Below are positions 34,521 to 45,509 of a DNA stretch of 64,000 bases, piece by piece. The notes under the pieces were generated by a model that was not told the origin of the DNA, did no database searches, and worked only from the letters and a program-made list of their open reading frames with translations. Position 1 is the first letter of the stretch. Each line of letters opens with the position of its first letter. The stretch is from Lactuca virosa (lineage: Eukaryota > Streptophyta > Magnoliopsida > Asterales > Asteraceae), in contig CAKMRJ010005745.1 in NCBI GenBank assembly GCA_928212115.1, positions 217,523,953 through 217,587,952 of the forward strand, in the 5' to 3' direction. The position numbers were made by a program, and so were the translations under genes.

Positions 34521-36638
34521 TGTAGCACCCGATTCCTGGTACGTATTTAATTCAAGGAATATTGCAATTTACTCTGGGACTCGGCGAGTTGGAGGCCCAA
34601 CTCGTCGAGTAGACTCGACTGTTGATCGGGGGGTTTAAGTGACGTACTCGACAAGTCCGAAGACCGACTCGATGAGTAGGAGCTGTCTGGACAAAAGCCT
34701 AATATTTAGGGTTTGCACCCTATTTAAACAACTTAACTCGCCCCAAACCAGCCTCCATCGAAGTCCCTCTCACTTCCAGAATACCCTAACTCGAAACCCT
34801 AGCTTTGTTTGAGTGCTCTCAAGCCATTTTGTGTATCTTTTTGTGTGTTTTAGGTTAGAGAAGGAGAAGGAAGTTTGGAAGTTCAAGTAGAAGCAAGGAG
34901 ATCCAGAAGTTTACTCCATTCTCAGCTCATTTGAGGTAAAAAGCTGGAACCTTGAACATCTATCTCTTAGATTTTGTTTTGGGGTTGTTTTTACCCTTTT
35001 AATGAGTATAGAGAAGCAAAAATCGAATTTTGTGGATGTGCTTAGAGTTGCACTTCGGATCTGGGGCTATTGGGGGTCTTTATGGCATAAAGGTGCCAAC
35101 TTTGTTGCCATAAACACCCCATGCATCTTGTAGACCTCCTTTTATGGCTTTTTGAGCCAAAGGCCCCATCCATGTGTATCAAGTTTGAAGCTTTACGTAT
35201 AAATTCGACCCTAGGAGGCCAGATCTATGGTTTTGACGCATTAAGACCCATTATAATCGACTGTATAATGTTGTAGAAAGAGGGACTCGGTGAGTTACTT
35301 GGGTGACTCGGCGAGTCGGGACGCTTTTTCCCCAAAAACGACTTCTGGAAATGGTTTTGGTTGAGTGGAAGGAACACTCAGCCTGCTAGGGGTTTGTTTT
35401 GGAACTGGAAATCATAGGACTCGACGAGTGTATGAACAGACTCGGCGAGTCCAAGGCAATCTCCCAATATTTGAAGATGGACTCGACGAGTTGTTCATAC
35501 AACTCGGCGAGTCATAGACTGGACACATTCTTATGAGGGAGATGAACTCGACGAGTTCAAGGTCGAACTCGGCGAGTCGGATGAAGATGGCCCCAATGGT
35601 ATGATTGAAGAAGAACCCGTCGAGTTCTTGCTAGACTCGACGAGTAGAGACGGGGATTGGTTCGAGTTAGAGGAGTATGGACTCGACGATTTGGTAGACC
35701 AACTCGGCGAGTCAGGTCAACTGGATGTTGACTTTGACCGATGTTGACTTTGACTGAATTGAGTTGACCCTGGTTTGGGTTGCATGTTCGAATTGATAAC
35801 TTAGAAGGGTTGTCGTGTAGGGATTGAGGAGTCGAGGGGCGTCGACTTTCACGCCGAGGACATTTCAGACACTACACGAAAACGAGGTGAGTTACCTTCC
35901 AGTAGAAGTGGGTCTAAGGCACCAAGGTCGGCCCACTGGTAATTGTTTAGTTGTGATGATTGTCTTTGTGATAATCATATGGGTTGCTTGTGCTTGATAT
36001 ATGTGTATGCTAGTATGCTATGTTATGTGAGATAGTATCAGTAGGAGGGGACTAGTCCCCGATTCGGTCACTAGGACCAATGGGTAGGTCGGACACCCCA
36101 TATATGTGTGACATCACGATTATGATATGATATTATATGCTAGCGGTAGGGGTGAAATAGTCCTCGTATTCGGTTGAGATAGACCGGAGGGTAGGTCGGC
36201 ACTTCCAGAATAGCCTGACACGGGTAGGTCAGCACCCCAGAATGGCTTGACATGGGTAGGTCAGCACCCCAGAATGGCTTGACATGGGTAGGTCGGGCAC
36301 CCCAGAATTGCCCGGCAATATGTATGTGGTTTTGGTATGTGGTATGATGGGGGAACTCAGTAAGCTTTGCGCTTACATTTTCACTTTTGGTTTCAGGTAC
36401 CTCTTCATCCAAGGGGAAGGAGTCGTCGGTGTAGTAGCGCATCAAACACACACACATGATTTCCACATGGAGTTTCTGGGATTCTACTCTGATTTTCATC
36501 ACTCTTGACATTGTGATTTTGAAACATGACGTTATGGTTTTTATAAGTTGATGTAACTTGACAATGTTTTGGTATATTATTTCATGAGGTACTTAATTTA
36601 AAAATGAAATTTTTGGCCTTGAAAATTGGGATGTTACA
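34521..36638 (+). repeat. LTR 3
   Basis: TG...CA ends, 2118 bp, the longest and probably most complete LTR. The TATA-like TATTTAAA lies at about 34721. Palindrome pairs run 34579-35712, and the tandem GGTAGGTCAGCACCCCAGAA units are at about 36190-36300. Confidence 0.95.
34579..35712. repeat. Paired ACTCGNCGAGT palindromes (LTR 3)
   Basis: The same eight pairs as LTR 1. The pair at about 35286, which is 20 bp apart in LTR 1, has one more G in its spacer here (TACTTGGGTG) and so returns to the 21-bp pitch. Confidence 0.94.
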
Positions 36639-36641
36639 AGT

Positions 36642-36654
36642 TGGTATCAGAGCC
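36642..36654 (+). other. Primer binding site, initiator tRNA-Met (copy 3)
   Basis: TGGTATCAGAGCC, 3 bp after LTR 3. The leader (36655-37460) matches copies 1 and 2. Confidence 0.95.
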
Positions 36655-37460
36655 TTGGTTTGAGGGATTCGGGCACACCTTCGGGGGTGTCTGGACTCAA
36701 ACCGAGGGACTAAAAGATTTTTCACAAGGAAAACAGTTTTCTAAAATTTAAGTAAAGAATTTTGAGAAAGAATAAGGTGTGTGATGTGTGCGACCGGCCG
36801 AGCTCAAGTAAGTTTTCCCCAAGATACCCATACTTGTTATGTTATGTATATGATTTATGATTCTGAGAACTGCATACAAGATTAGGGCTAAGGATCTAGG
36901 AGGATTCCTTGTATGCCTGATGTATGATTCTGAGAACTGCATGCTAGAATAGGGCTAAGGATCTAGGAAGGATGCCTTGAATGCCTGTAGTATGAGCTGT
37001 ATGCTAGGACTGTTTAGTCAGTGGTAGGATGTCCTGATCAGTTTATGCTTGTTGTGGTTACTCGATGCACGAATGGTGCTTGCTTTGTGCTATAGGGGGG
37101 TTTTGGCTAACTTTAACTAACTAGTGAGCGGATATGTAACAGTATTCGCAATCTAGTTAGGGAGAGGTGGTAGGGACTCCTAGTGCAGCTGACGGCGGAG
37201 AGTAGGTCGGAGAGTATCCTAGGAAAGCCTAGGATGAGCTTAGTTGGGAAGTTGAATTAGTAGAAAGGGACTTGGTGAAGTCAAGGCAGTTCTTGAGGAA
37301 AGTACGGATAGATGTGGAAGGTAGTATGGGCCCGTACTACTGGAAGCAGAGGATCCGTACTCGAATCAAGGAAGGCTGAGACAGAACCGAGAAACTTGGA
37401 GAGTGTGCGAGACCTCTCGAGGATATGTATGATCCTGGCGTTTATGTGTTCATTTTCAGT

Positions 37461-38672
37461 ATGGCGATTACACGACATGGAGCAGGATCTGGATCAGGAT
37501 CAGGATCAGGCTCGGGTGCAGGGTCCGAGCAGGTCGATGACAGACTACGCGAGTTCATCGCGTCTGAGATCACTAGTGGTATCCTTGAGTCGACCCCTAT
37601 CATTTTCGGGTCGATCAAGGAGGGGATTATCGATTTGATGGAGGACTGCCTCCAGGCGTTCAGGAGGGACTCGGCGGCCAGCCAGTCGGGTACGCGCACA
37701 CTGTCCTTCAAGGACTTTAGGGGGAGTGGTGCGCCGGACTTTCACGGGGTGAAGGACCCCATTGCTGCCAGGAGATGGATCGCAGACATTGAGTCTGCGC
37801 AGTTGACGAGCTTCTGCCCGGAAGGGTCGAAGGTCCGCTTTGCTGCGGGATGTTTGAGGGATAGAGCTAGAGATTGTTGGGAGTCAATTGGTGACTCGTT
37901 GGGAGCCCCAGCCATCGAGGCTATGACTTGGTCAGATTTTGTGACTAGATTTGGGGCTGAGTTCGCGCCAGATGTGGAGCTTCAGCCGCTTGCCCGAGAG
38001 TTTCTTGATATGAGACAGACGACTGAGACAGTAGCGGAGATCACCACCAAGTTCAGGGAGAGGGCCTTGTTGGTACCTCAGTATGCGGGGGGACGAGGAG
38101 ATGCGGAAGACCCGCTACCATGATATGTTGAGGGTTGATATCCGGGAGCATGTCAGCTATTCAGCCTGCCCGAACTTGGAGTCCATGATTGCCAGGGCGC
38201 GGGAGAGGGAGATTAATTTGGAGCACCTTAAGAAGAGGAAGGCAGAGACTGAGCAGGTTACAGGGGTTTCGGGGAAGAAACCCAAGGGATCCGACGTTAG
38301 GTCGAAGGGCTAGTCGGGCCAGAGCTGCTGCAGGAAATGCGGCAGGCCGCATGAGGGAGCTTGTAGAGCGGGATCGTCAGGCTGCTACAAGTGCGGCAAG
38401 ACGGGGCACTTTGGCAAGGATTGTACTGCCTCCGCCCCCCACAGTTCAGACATCAGACCTGATTTGCTTTCATTGCAATCATAGGGTCCATAAAAGGGCC
38501 AACTGCCCTAGATTGTCAGCAGTGTCAGCAGCAGTGCCAGTGGTGGTGCCGACTCCAGCGACAGCACGAGTTGCGGATGGCCGGAAGGTCAAGGCAAAGG
38601 CTTCAGTGGTGCGGAGCCGAGCATTTCAGCTGACAGCCGAGGATGCACGCGCCGCACCTGATGTGGTGACCG
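37461..38672 (+). pseudogene. gag: gag of copy 3, best preserved
   Basis: Open from MAITRHGAG through the gag core (GSGAPDFHGVKD, FAAGCLRDRARD) for about 210 codons. The frame is then lost at a G run at about 38088-38094, where copy 2 has one G fewer. A later frame covers the zinc-knuckle region and ends in APDVVTG at the intron-like segment. A further shift is needed at the C run near 38430. Confidence 0.9.
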
Positions 38673-38744
38673 GTATGATTTCTTACTTATGTTCTTATTT
38701 TATGTCGTTGTGATTTTGATATGTTTTATGTACGCTCTGCTTAG
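38673..38744 (+). other. 72-bp intron-like segment between gag and protease (copy 3)
   Basis: Same ends and length as in copies 1 and 2 (GTATGATTTC...CTGCTTAG). Confidence 0.78.
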
Positions 38745-39422
38745 GATCGTTCCATGTGAACGGTATCCCAGTTCAGGTGTTGTTTGATTCGGGTGCTACC
38801 CGATCATTTGTCTCTCTTGCGCTTAGCAAGAGGTTTCCTGAGTCCTCAGGCATGTTGGATTGCCCTCTAGAGGTCGAGATCGCGGACGACCGGTCAGTGC
38901 GAGCATCAGAGGTCTTCAGGGACTGTGTTTTGAGATTGTTCGAGGAGCGTTACCTGGTAGACTTGGTTCCCATACCTTTGCGGGGGAACAAGGTTATTAT
39001 AGGTATGGATTGGCTAAGCCCCAATGGGGCGGTGATCGACTGCGCGCAACTGTTGGTGCGGATCATGACCCCAAGTGGGGGAGAGCTAGTGATTCAGGGC
39101 GAGAGGCCACAGCGAGGGCCAGCTTTATGTTCAGCAGCGAGGGCTAGGCGCTACCTTCAGCAGGGTTGCGCAGGATATGTCGCCTATATTATGGATACCC
39201 GGGAGGCGGGTAAGGTGACGGTGGGTGATGTGCCAGTAGTACGAGGGTTCGCGGATGTATTCCCAGAGGAGCTGCCTGGGATACCTCCGGAGAGGCAAGT
39301 GGAGTTCAGGATCGACCTGGTCCCTGGTGTGGCTCCGATAGCCAAGGCACCATATCGATTGGCTCCTCCTAAGATGCAGAAGTTGTCTACACAGCTGCAG
39401 GAGCTGTTAGACAAGGGATTCA
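38745..39422 (+). pseudogene. pol: pol of copy 3, truncated after the protease
   Basis: Protease with DSGATRSF and the linker to RT (RGFADVFPEELPGIPPERQVEF) are open and intact. Homology to copies 1 and 2 ends at AAGGGATTCA, upstream of the RT catalytic region. Beyond this point the DNA is unrelated (ATGTGTGCACATAC). No LTR or polypurine tract follows. Confidence 0.93.
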
Positions 39423-40616
39423 ATGTGTGCACATACAACTCTTAGGTTCCTAAGAATACATGTATTTTAAAATAAGTCAACAATAATGTTGTTGAGTTCC
39501 ACATGTTTTGATTCTGCAAACTTTTATAACCAAAAGTGTATTTACAGGTGCTAATTCGTGAAGTATAAGTACTTACCTTACTTATATAGAAAAACATGCT
39601 TGTGACTTTGTACAAGTGTGCTTGTTTATAATTATTTACTTGTAAAAACATAAGTTTTCATAAAACAATAGTTCATGTGCTTTGTATATTTACAAGTATT
39701 TGTTTTACTTATAATATATACTGAAGCTTACTCCATTTTCAACGTTTTTTATATCTACGCGTTCGTCTTGTCGACTACTACAACTTTCATGTTGATCATT
39801 TTAGCCAAAAAAAAAAAAAAACAATATATTTTCACCTTCATTTTTATAAACAAAGGTTTATATTTATTAACTTTTATAAGTGAAATGGGTGTTACAATTT
39901 ATTGGTTTATATTAAAATAAAAAACGTTGAAGTTGGTTATGCTTATTAGATTTTGCTAAAAACTAAAAACCATATTTTCGAATAAAAAATCAAGATATTT
40001 ACTAAAATAAAAAACATATTTTCACATAAAAACCCAAGATATTTACAAAAATAAGTTTTGACATGATATTCGTTTTCAAATTATATAGGTGCACAAATAA
40101 AAATAATTTTTCATCTTATGTGAATATTTTTTCATCCTATATGAAAATAATATTTGACATGTTATTCGTTTTCGAATTATATAGGTGCACAAACAAAAAT
40201 ACGTTTTTTATGTGAAAAAAATGTTTTTTTAAAAAAGTTTTTTATGTGAGAATGTTTTTTTTTTGTATAAATGATATATTTTCACATAAAAAAAACCTTC
40301 TATGCGAAAAACCTTTTGGACAAAATTTATACAAAAAAAAAACATATCTTTTACATATAAAAACTTTTTTTTAACAAATTTTTTTGTAAGAAAAAGGTTT
40401 TGATGTAATACTTAATGTTTGTAAGGACGTATATAAAATTTTCCCAAAATTTATAGAGACTTAATTGAATATATATGAGCTCAAATGTAAATATTGAGTT
40501 TTTTTCTATCCTTGTTTTCCAAAGGTTAGTTTGCTTTCATCCATGTGTGTTTCCCAAATGACATTTTGGTAAATTGGTATAACTTTGTTCGGTCTTCGTT
40601 TTATAAAGGGGTGATT
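39423..40616. other. AT-rich DNA between the array and the CACTA element
   Basis: Very AT-rich, with homopolymer A and T runs. A direct repeat of about 45 bp (GACATG(A/T)TATTCGTTTTC, then AATTATATAGGTGCACAAA) occurs at about 40059 and 40156. From about 40505 the sequence becomes the degenerate repeat that continues after the CACTA element (see 45006-45509). No gene was seen. Confidence 0.55.
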
Positions 40617-41421
40617 CACTACTAGAAAAAGGTTAATGTAATACGGTTGAAATTATGAATATAGTACGTACATAGAGGGCGTATTAGTAGAGGGGTGTAT
40701 TAGATTACATGCCTAATAGAGTACAGCTATTTAACCGTACTCTATATGTATCCTATCTACTTTCTAGAACCATCACATACAATCATCTAATACGCCATAT
40801 ATATACATCTAATACACTAATAAACAACCGTACTTGATGTCTCACATCCCCCATTCCTTCCTTTCCACCATTCATGCCCACCCATTCTACCATTCATGCC
40901 CATTCTGGCTTTGCATTCCATTCCTTCCTTTCCACCATTCATGCCCATTCTGGCTTTGCATTCCACTCTTACCAAAATAATAATAATGAGAGAGAGAGAG
41001 AGAGATGTGCCACATACCCCACTTTCTGCTTCATCCCCCATCATCTCTTTATATGCTTCAAGTTTTTCTTTCTAGGAAAATTTTCTACCACCAAAAAATA
41101 GTTAAAATTGCAGTATATTTCTGAGGTCTAAATGCTAAAAATAGCAACATACTTTCATTTCTTTTCATTGCAACATTGTGCTTTTAACTTTTTATCTTAT
41201 TAAGGCATGTTACTATATAATATCTTTCAAAGATCTACTACCTAAATATAGAACTAAACTTGGATTTTTTTTCTTATTAGGGCATTATACTTTCTACCAG
41301 ATAATGCACGCAAGATCATTGTGAACACTTCATGAATAAGTTCCTGTTGATTTCAAGGATAAATTTGAAAATTTAGCATACTTAATACCATCATGAAGCT
41401 TAAGTATGAAGTACATTTTAC

Positions 41422-42094
41422 CTTATATGATGATTCTAATTTGTCTTTGTATTTTGTAGAATACAAGTTTTCATTCATCATCAAAGAGCTCTCGACCATA
41501 TAATCAGTTTCAAACTGACACAACAAAAATAAAGAGAGCATCATATGTGGGACCCGGATTGTGAGGGAGTAATGTGAAAAACAGTGAAGAAATGGTACCT
41601 GCATTACAATATATGGGTACATTGTTTGACCTTTACAGATAGGAGGGTCCAGAGTGACAACCACAAACGTGTGAGGTTGGTTAGACTGCATCAGCAAACA
41701 GGGTAATATAGTCATTTTATTTTGTAAGTGAGTAAAACCAATGACAAAAATATATCAGGACTTAAAACAACTCTTTGCCATGTGTAAAGGAGAACAAACG
41801 AGAACCTTAGGCAAGACAAAAACATGGACTAGGCTGTTGTATTGAATTTTGAAATCAGTGGCTTGCCCTTCAAGCCTTAAAAAGGAAAGGTGAAGTTCAA
41901 CATTGTATCGACCCCTGTAATACAAAGATACTCCCATTATAGTGCTTGATAAATAAGATAAAAACCAATTATGACACTTGACACATGGAATAAAGGCAAT
42001 ACCTTGGTGTAAGAATCGTAATGATTTCAGTGACAACAGCTTCTTCACCTCCAGCCCCATCATCTGCCATGGACATTATTTTATCTCGGAAAAT
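41422..42094 (-). pseudogene. SSRP1: Captured SSRP1 (FACT complex) fragment, four exons
   Basis: Minus-strand exons at 42094-42003, 41914-41806, 41685-41599 and 41514-41422, all with AG/GT borders, join in one open frame. They encode FRDKIMSMADDGAGGEEAVV, then GRYNVELHLSFLRL, then SNQPHTFVVVTLDPP, then FETDYMVES...KYKDKLESSYK. This is characteristic of the middle domain of SSRP1, the histone chaperone subunit of FACT that acts on nucleosomes during transcription and replication. One residue is missing before ILTPR relative to the family. Only about 125 codons of the middle domain remain, with no N-terminal part and no HMG box. Introns are retained, so the capture was from DNA and not from mRNA. 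Confidence 0.9.
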
Positions 42095-42714
42095 CTTATA
42101 AAATGTAACAAAAAATTTATAAAATATATAAAATGGAACTCCAAATGCAGCAATTAACAAACAAACAAAACCAACTAAAATTACATTGTTAGTGAGGCAT
42201 CCATTTGCATTAATGAGGAAGCCAAAATATAAATTGAAAGGTAGCACTAAAGAAGCCAACAAAGGCAAATTGCTAGAACTTATTCAACATGCACAAAACT
42301 CCCATCAATAGCAAATCCAAGACCAGTTCTCTAAACACATCAAGCCTGAAATCCTTTTAGGCATCGGTTCCTAGGCAAAGAGGTCAAAAACTGATTTAAA
42401 AAAATTGAATGATATAATAGAAAAACTAAACAATTAATTGGAAGTAAACTTTGTTAATTTAATTTGTATATTTTTCAAAGAATAATGCTATAATAGGTAA
42501 AAGGGAAAGTAGACACTATAATAAACAAATCAAAGTTCATTGTTATTTCTTGCATAACAACATTAATGATTTATAAAATAAATCAAAGTTCATTTTTTGG
42601 ACATGATTTGTTCTTCGTATAACATGATTTATATAACATGGAAATTAAGTAACTGCATGCAACATATGAGATATAAGATGTATTAAACGCATTGCTTACT
42701 GCTTACTAACCTTC

Positions 42715-43027
42715 CCAATGAACTTCAAAAAGATTCATAGGAGCCTTGTGACGACCATTATTGGTTGAAATTTACTAAGTACATTTGAGAGGGAAAAGAA
42801 TGCCCTGAAACAATAATTAAGTGATTATCATACCATATATGAAAGACTCAATCATAGTTATTGTTACACATGTCTTTAAAACAAAGAAAAACAGATCAAG
42901 ATTATGAAGCTAAAAGTTGTTTTACAAACCTAAAATGGTAAAATGGTATAATGATGTCTGTTTCATCTACTTGCAAGGTCACGCTCTTTATTTTATCATC
43001 TCGATATTGTCCAAGTTTCAGGATTCC
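42715..43027 (-). pseudogene. Two unidentified exon-like segments between the captured genes
   Basis: At about 43027-42925 (minus) an AG-preceded open stretch reads ILKLGQYRDDKIKSVTLQVD and on. At about 42806-42715 another, bounded by TTTCAG and a GTTAGTAAG donor, ends NGRHKAPMNLFEVHWEG after two stops. They look like exons of a third captured gene, or of diverged parts of SSRP1 or HMGB, but I do not recognise the family. Confidence 0.35.
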
Positions 43028-43336
43028 CTACAAAAAATGTTTAATTGTATTAATAACAAGTTTTTATTAAAAAAATGGGTAAACATAGATTTAAACATTT
43101 TTTTTCGTCATAAAGATGACATAATCATCATACCTCTTATTATGGCGAACCTTTTATCCCTTACATAAAACTTCAAATCAGAACATAGTACAATCTACAC
43201 CACAAGGCTTTAAAAGTTAGACATCAACAAAATACCATTGATCAAATGATATCTGTAAGTTGTAACTTTTTAGCCCAAGACTTCGAATTAAATGGTTAAA
43301 TAATAGTACTAACCTATTGTTAATGTTGGGGAAGGG

Positions 43337-44348
43337 ACTATATGGTACTAGATTTGTCTGAATCATTATCATCATTATCACCTGCAACCTATGTTCATGC
43401 AGCAAACTCAAAGTTAATCAAACAAAACTACGATATATTAATGATTAAAAGATGACTTCTGACAAAGATTTCACAAGTTTTTTGTTGTAGAATTCCAAGC
43501 TCTTTTCATATTTCTTCTTCCTTTTGTCAGCTTTAGCTATAAAAGGTGTTGTGTCCTACATTCACATCACCAAAAAAACAGGTAAATACTACATCAATTT
43601 TCTATATATTCTTATAAGTTTTAATTCTAAATGTTAAAAGTTAAAACCTTTATTCAACGAACCTACAAATGTTATTCTATATGGTTATTATTGTTCTGTC
43701 TTTTATTTCGCATTATAATTTTGCCTCAAAAACTAAACGTATAATACTTATAGGACCTGCCATTGACTTCCATTTTGCCACACCAGCTTACCAACCTGAT
43801 AATACGCAAGTGAAATTCAAATCCAAAGCTACAACTTGAAAGCATAAACTCAACTCAATTTAGATAGAGAATACTTGAACAAAGCTTAATAAATTTCGAG
43901 GCAAATAGCAAAAAGGAAGATCACTCACAGCAACAACAGAGTTGTGTTCAGAGTTATCTTCTTTGAACTGCTTTCTAAAGTCTTCCCTTCACAACACATT
44001 AACAAAAGGAAAACTATCTAAATATTGGAAATTAAAGTAAAAGTAAAAGCTAAAAGATAAACTAAAAACAATTACTAAGTGCTAGCAGGTCCCTTAGGTT
44101 TATTGGGATCCTTAGCAGCTTCCCCTTGGCTGCAGTTTTCTTTACAGCCAACCTAAAATTCTAACAAAAAATTGTTAAAAAAATACCAAAATCGTGATCA
44201 TGGGGAAGAACAAAAACCTAATTTCATTGAAGATAAAAAAAAAAAAGCAACATAAACCCTAACAGATGGCACTATGAAACATAATATAGATTAAATCGTA
44301 CTTTGTATCAACTTTCCTCGTAGCATGGCTTGATTTGCCTCCTTTCGT
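43337..44348 (-). pseudogene. HMGB: Captured HMGB (HMG-box) gene, six exon remnants
   Basis: Minus-strand pieces, in order: KGGKSSHATRKVDTK (44348-44302; the would-be ATG is ACG); LAVKKTAAKGK then KDPNKPKGPAS (44152 to about 44090); EDFRKQFKEDNSEHNSVVA (about 44000-43929); VGK then KWKSM (43795-43757); PFIAKADKRKKKYEKSL and FYNKKL (43555-43477); and the acidic tail NDDNDSDKSS (about 43383-43337). This is the domain order of plant HMGB proteins (basic N-terminus, HMG box, acidic tail), which bend DNA in chromatin. Several borders keep GT/AG, and the exon 1-2 junction restores Thr-Lys-Leu-Ala-Val. Frameshifts in the second and fourth exons and the lost start make it a pseudogene. Confidence 0.88.
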
Positions 44349-44352
44349 CGTT

Positions 44353-44880
44353 TGATCCTGAATGAAACAACCAAAATAACAAACTAGGTAAAAAAAATCA
44401 AGACGAAAATGGTTGTATGTGACAAAAATTAGAGTCGACATTGAGGAAAAAGATAGATAACCGAATAAAAACAAAGATCGAGTAACAATGAAACAACAAC
44501 CCTATCTCCGATCCGATCTGCCATACATCTGATATGATATGCGGTACATATATCCTTTTTGCCTCACAAATTCGAGCGAATTCCAATAATCGATCATACA
44601 TCCCGAATTCCCGAACTGATATCCAAAAAAAAAAAAAAATGAAATCCTTTCTGTTTGGTTAAAAAGGGGGAGGAGGCGGTGCTCCAGTGGTCGTCGGGAT
44701 GAGGAGAGATGACGGTTTAGTGATTGTCTAGAGGAGAAGAGATGGTGGTGCGACGGTCGTAGGGAGGAGGAAGGATCGAGTGGCAGTTTGGCGGTGAGAT
44801 GAAAAGACGAGGGCTCTGTTCCTTTCACTTTTTTTTTGAACGGCGGGACCGAAAAATAAAATAATTGAAAACCTAATTAA
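44353..44880 (-). other. Right interior of the CACTA element, possible captured 5' flank
   Basis: This lies upstream of the HMGB remnant on the minus strand and is less AT-rich around 44650-44800 than its surroundings. It could be captured 5' UTR or promoter of the HMGB gene. I see no domain in its open frames. Confidence 0.3.
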
Positions 44881-45005
44881 ATATGTATAATGGTATATGA
44901 ATCGTCTAATACATGTTTAATAAGAGCCGTACATCTGTTTCTAATACGGATTTCTTACAGCCGTATTATATTATGGTGTATTGTATTAACCATTTTCCAG
45001 TAGTG

Positions 45006-45509
45006 ATTGTTTTTCTTTGGTTTTTGTTTTCTAAAAGTTAATTTTATAAAGTGATATAAGTTTGGTTTTCTTTTCTTCTGTGGTTGTTTTCTATTAGATT
45101 TCTTAAAGGGTAGTTTGGTAAAATGATATAATTTTCTTTAATCTTTAAATTGTGAAGGATAGTTTTCTTTTCTTTCATTTTCTGTTTCCCAAAGGTCAAT
45201 TTGATAGATTGATACAAATTCTCTTCCATCTTGTGCTAATGAGGACAAATAAACATATATATAATAATATAATTTAGTACTTTATTAAGTTGAAAGTGAT
45301 GTTGTTTGCGTTCCACCTTTGTTGAAAAGATGAAAGTGATGTCTTCTGCATTTGACGTTCTAAAGGTTACTCTAGCATTAAAAGTTGAGTGTGATGTTTT
45401 TTGGAAAACAAAGATTAGCTCTCTATAAATAAATTTTGGAAGTAAACATCATTAGAGCATTGGCCATTTCTTTTTGAAAAATTTCACCCTCCACCTCAAC
45501 ATAGTGATC
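45006..45509 (+). promoter_or_regulatory. Upstream region of the membrane protein gene, degenerate repeats and TATA box
   Basis: The stretch contains several diverged units of the type GTTTTCTAAAAGTTAATTTT or GTTTCCCAAAGGTCAATTTG followed by TGATATAA-like sequence (about 45024, 45085, 45179, 45350). The same unit occurs on the other side of the CACTA element (about 40507 and 40547), so the transposon split this array. A good TATA box, TATAAATA, lies at 45424-45431, about 80 bp before the ATG. Confidence 0.55.

Larger units (their letters stand above)
19427..39422 (+). mobile_element. Head-to-tail array of a chromodomain Ty3 element (LTR-int-LTR-int-LTR-truncated int)
   Basis: LTRs start at 19427, 26966 and 34521, giving unit lengths of 7539 and 7555 bp. 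Each LTR is followed after 3 bp by an initiator-Met primer site, and the first two internals end in a polypurine tract. Adjacent copies share one LTR, so this is a tandem array and not three insertions. The third internal stops abruptly inside the reverse transcriptase region at about 39422. Domain order gag, protease, RT, RNase H, integrase, chromodomain and the C-terminal motif VKVQWQHRKG place it in the Tekay/Del-type chromoviruses. Unequal recombination between LTRs is the simplest origin. An assembly artefact is also possible (see findings). Confidence 0.93.
40617..45005. mobile_element. CACTA element, non-autonomous, with captured chromatin gene fragments
   Basis: Starts CACTACTAGAAAAAGGTTAA and ends TTTTCCAGTAGTG, inverted CACTA-type termini, flanked by a perfect 3-bp target duplication ATT (40614-40616 and 45006-45008). 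The subterminal regions carry many copies of TAATACG and ACCGTAC-like words in both orientations (40640-40830 and 44880-44990), as in En/Spm-type elements. No TnpA or TnpD coding region is visible. The interior instead holds minus-strand exon fragments of HMGB and SSRP1 genes with introns. It is 4389 bp long. Confidence 0.93.

Noticed and set aside
22318..34528. Many minus-strand open frames of 60-245 codons across gag and pol
   Set aside because: They mirror the plus-strand retrotransposon genes, which have clear domains; the antisense frames change between the copies.
40817..41101. Overlapping open frames around 40.8-41.1 kb in the CACTA element
   Set aside because: They cover a duplicated CATTCATGCCCATTCTGGC-type stretch and a GA tract; repeat-derived and without a domain.
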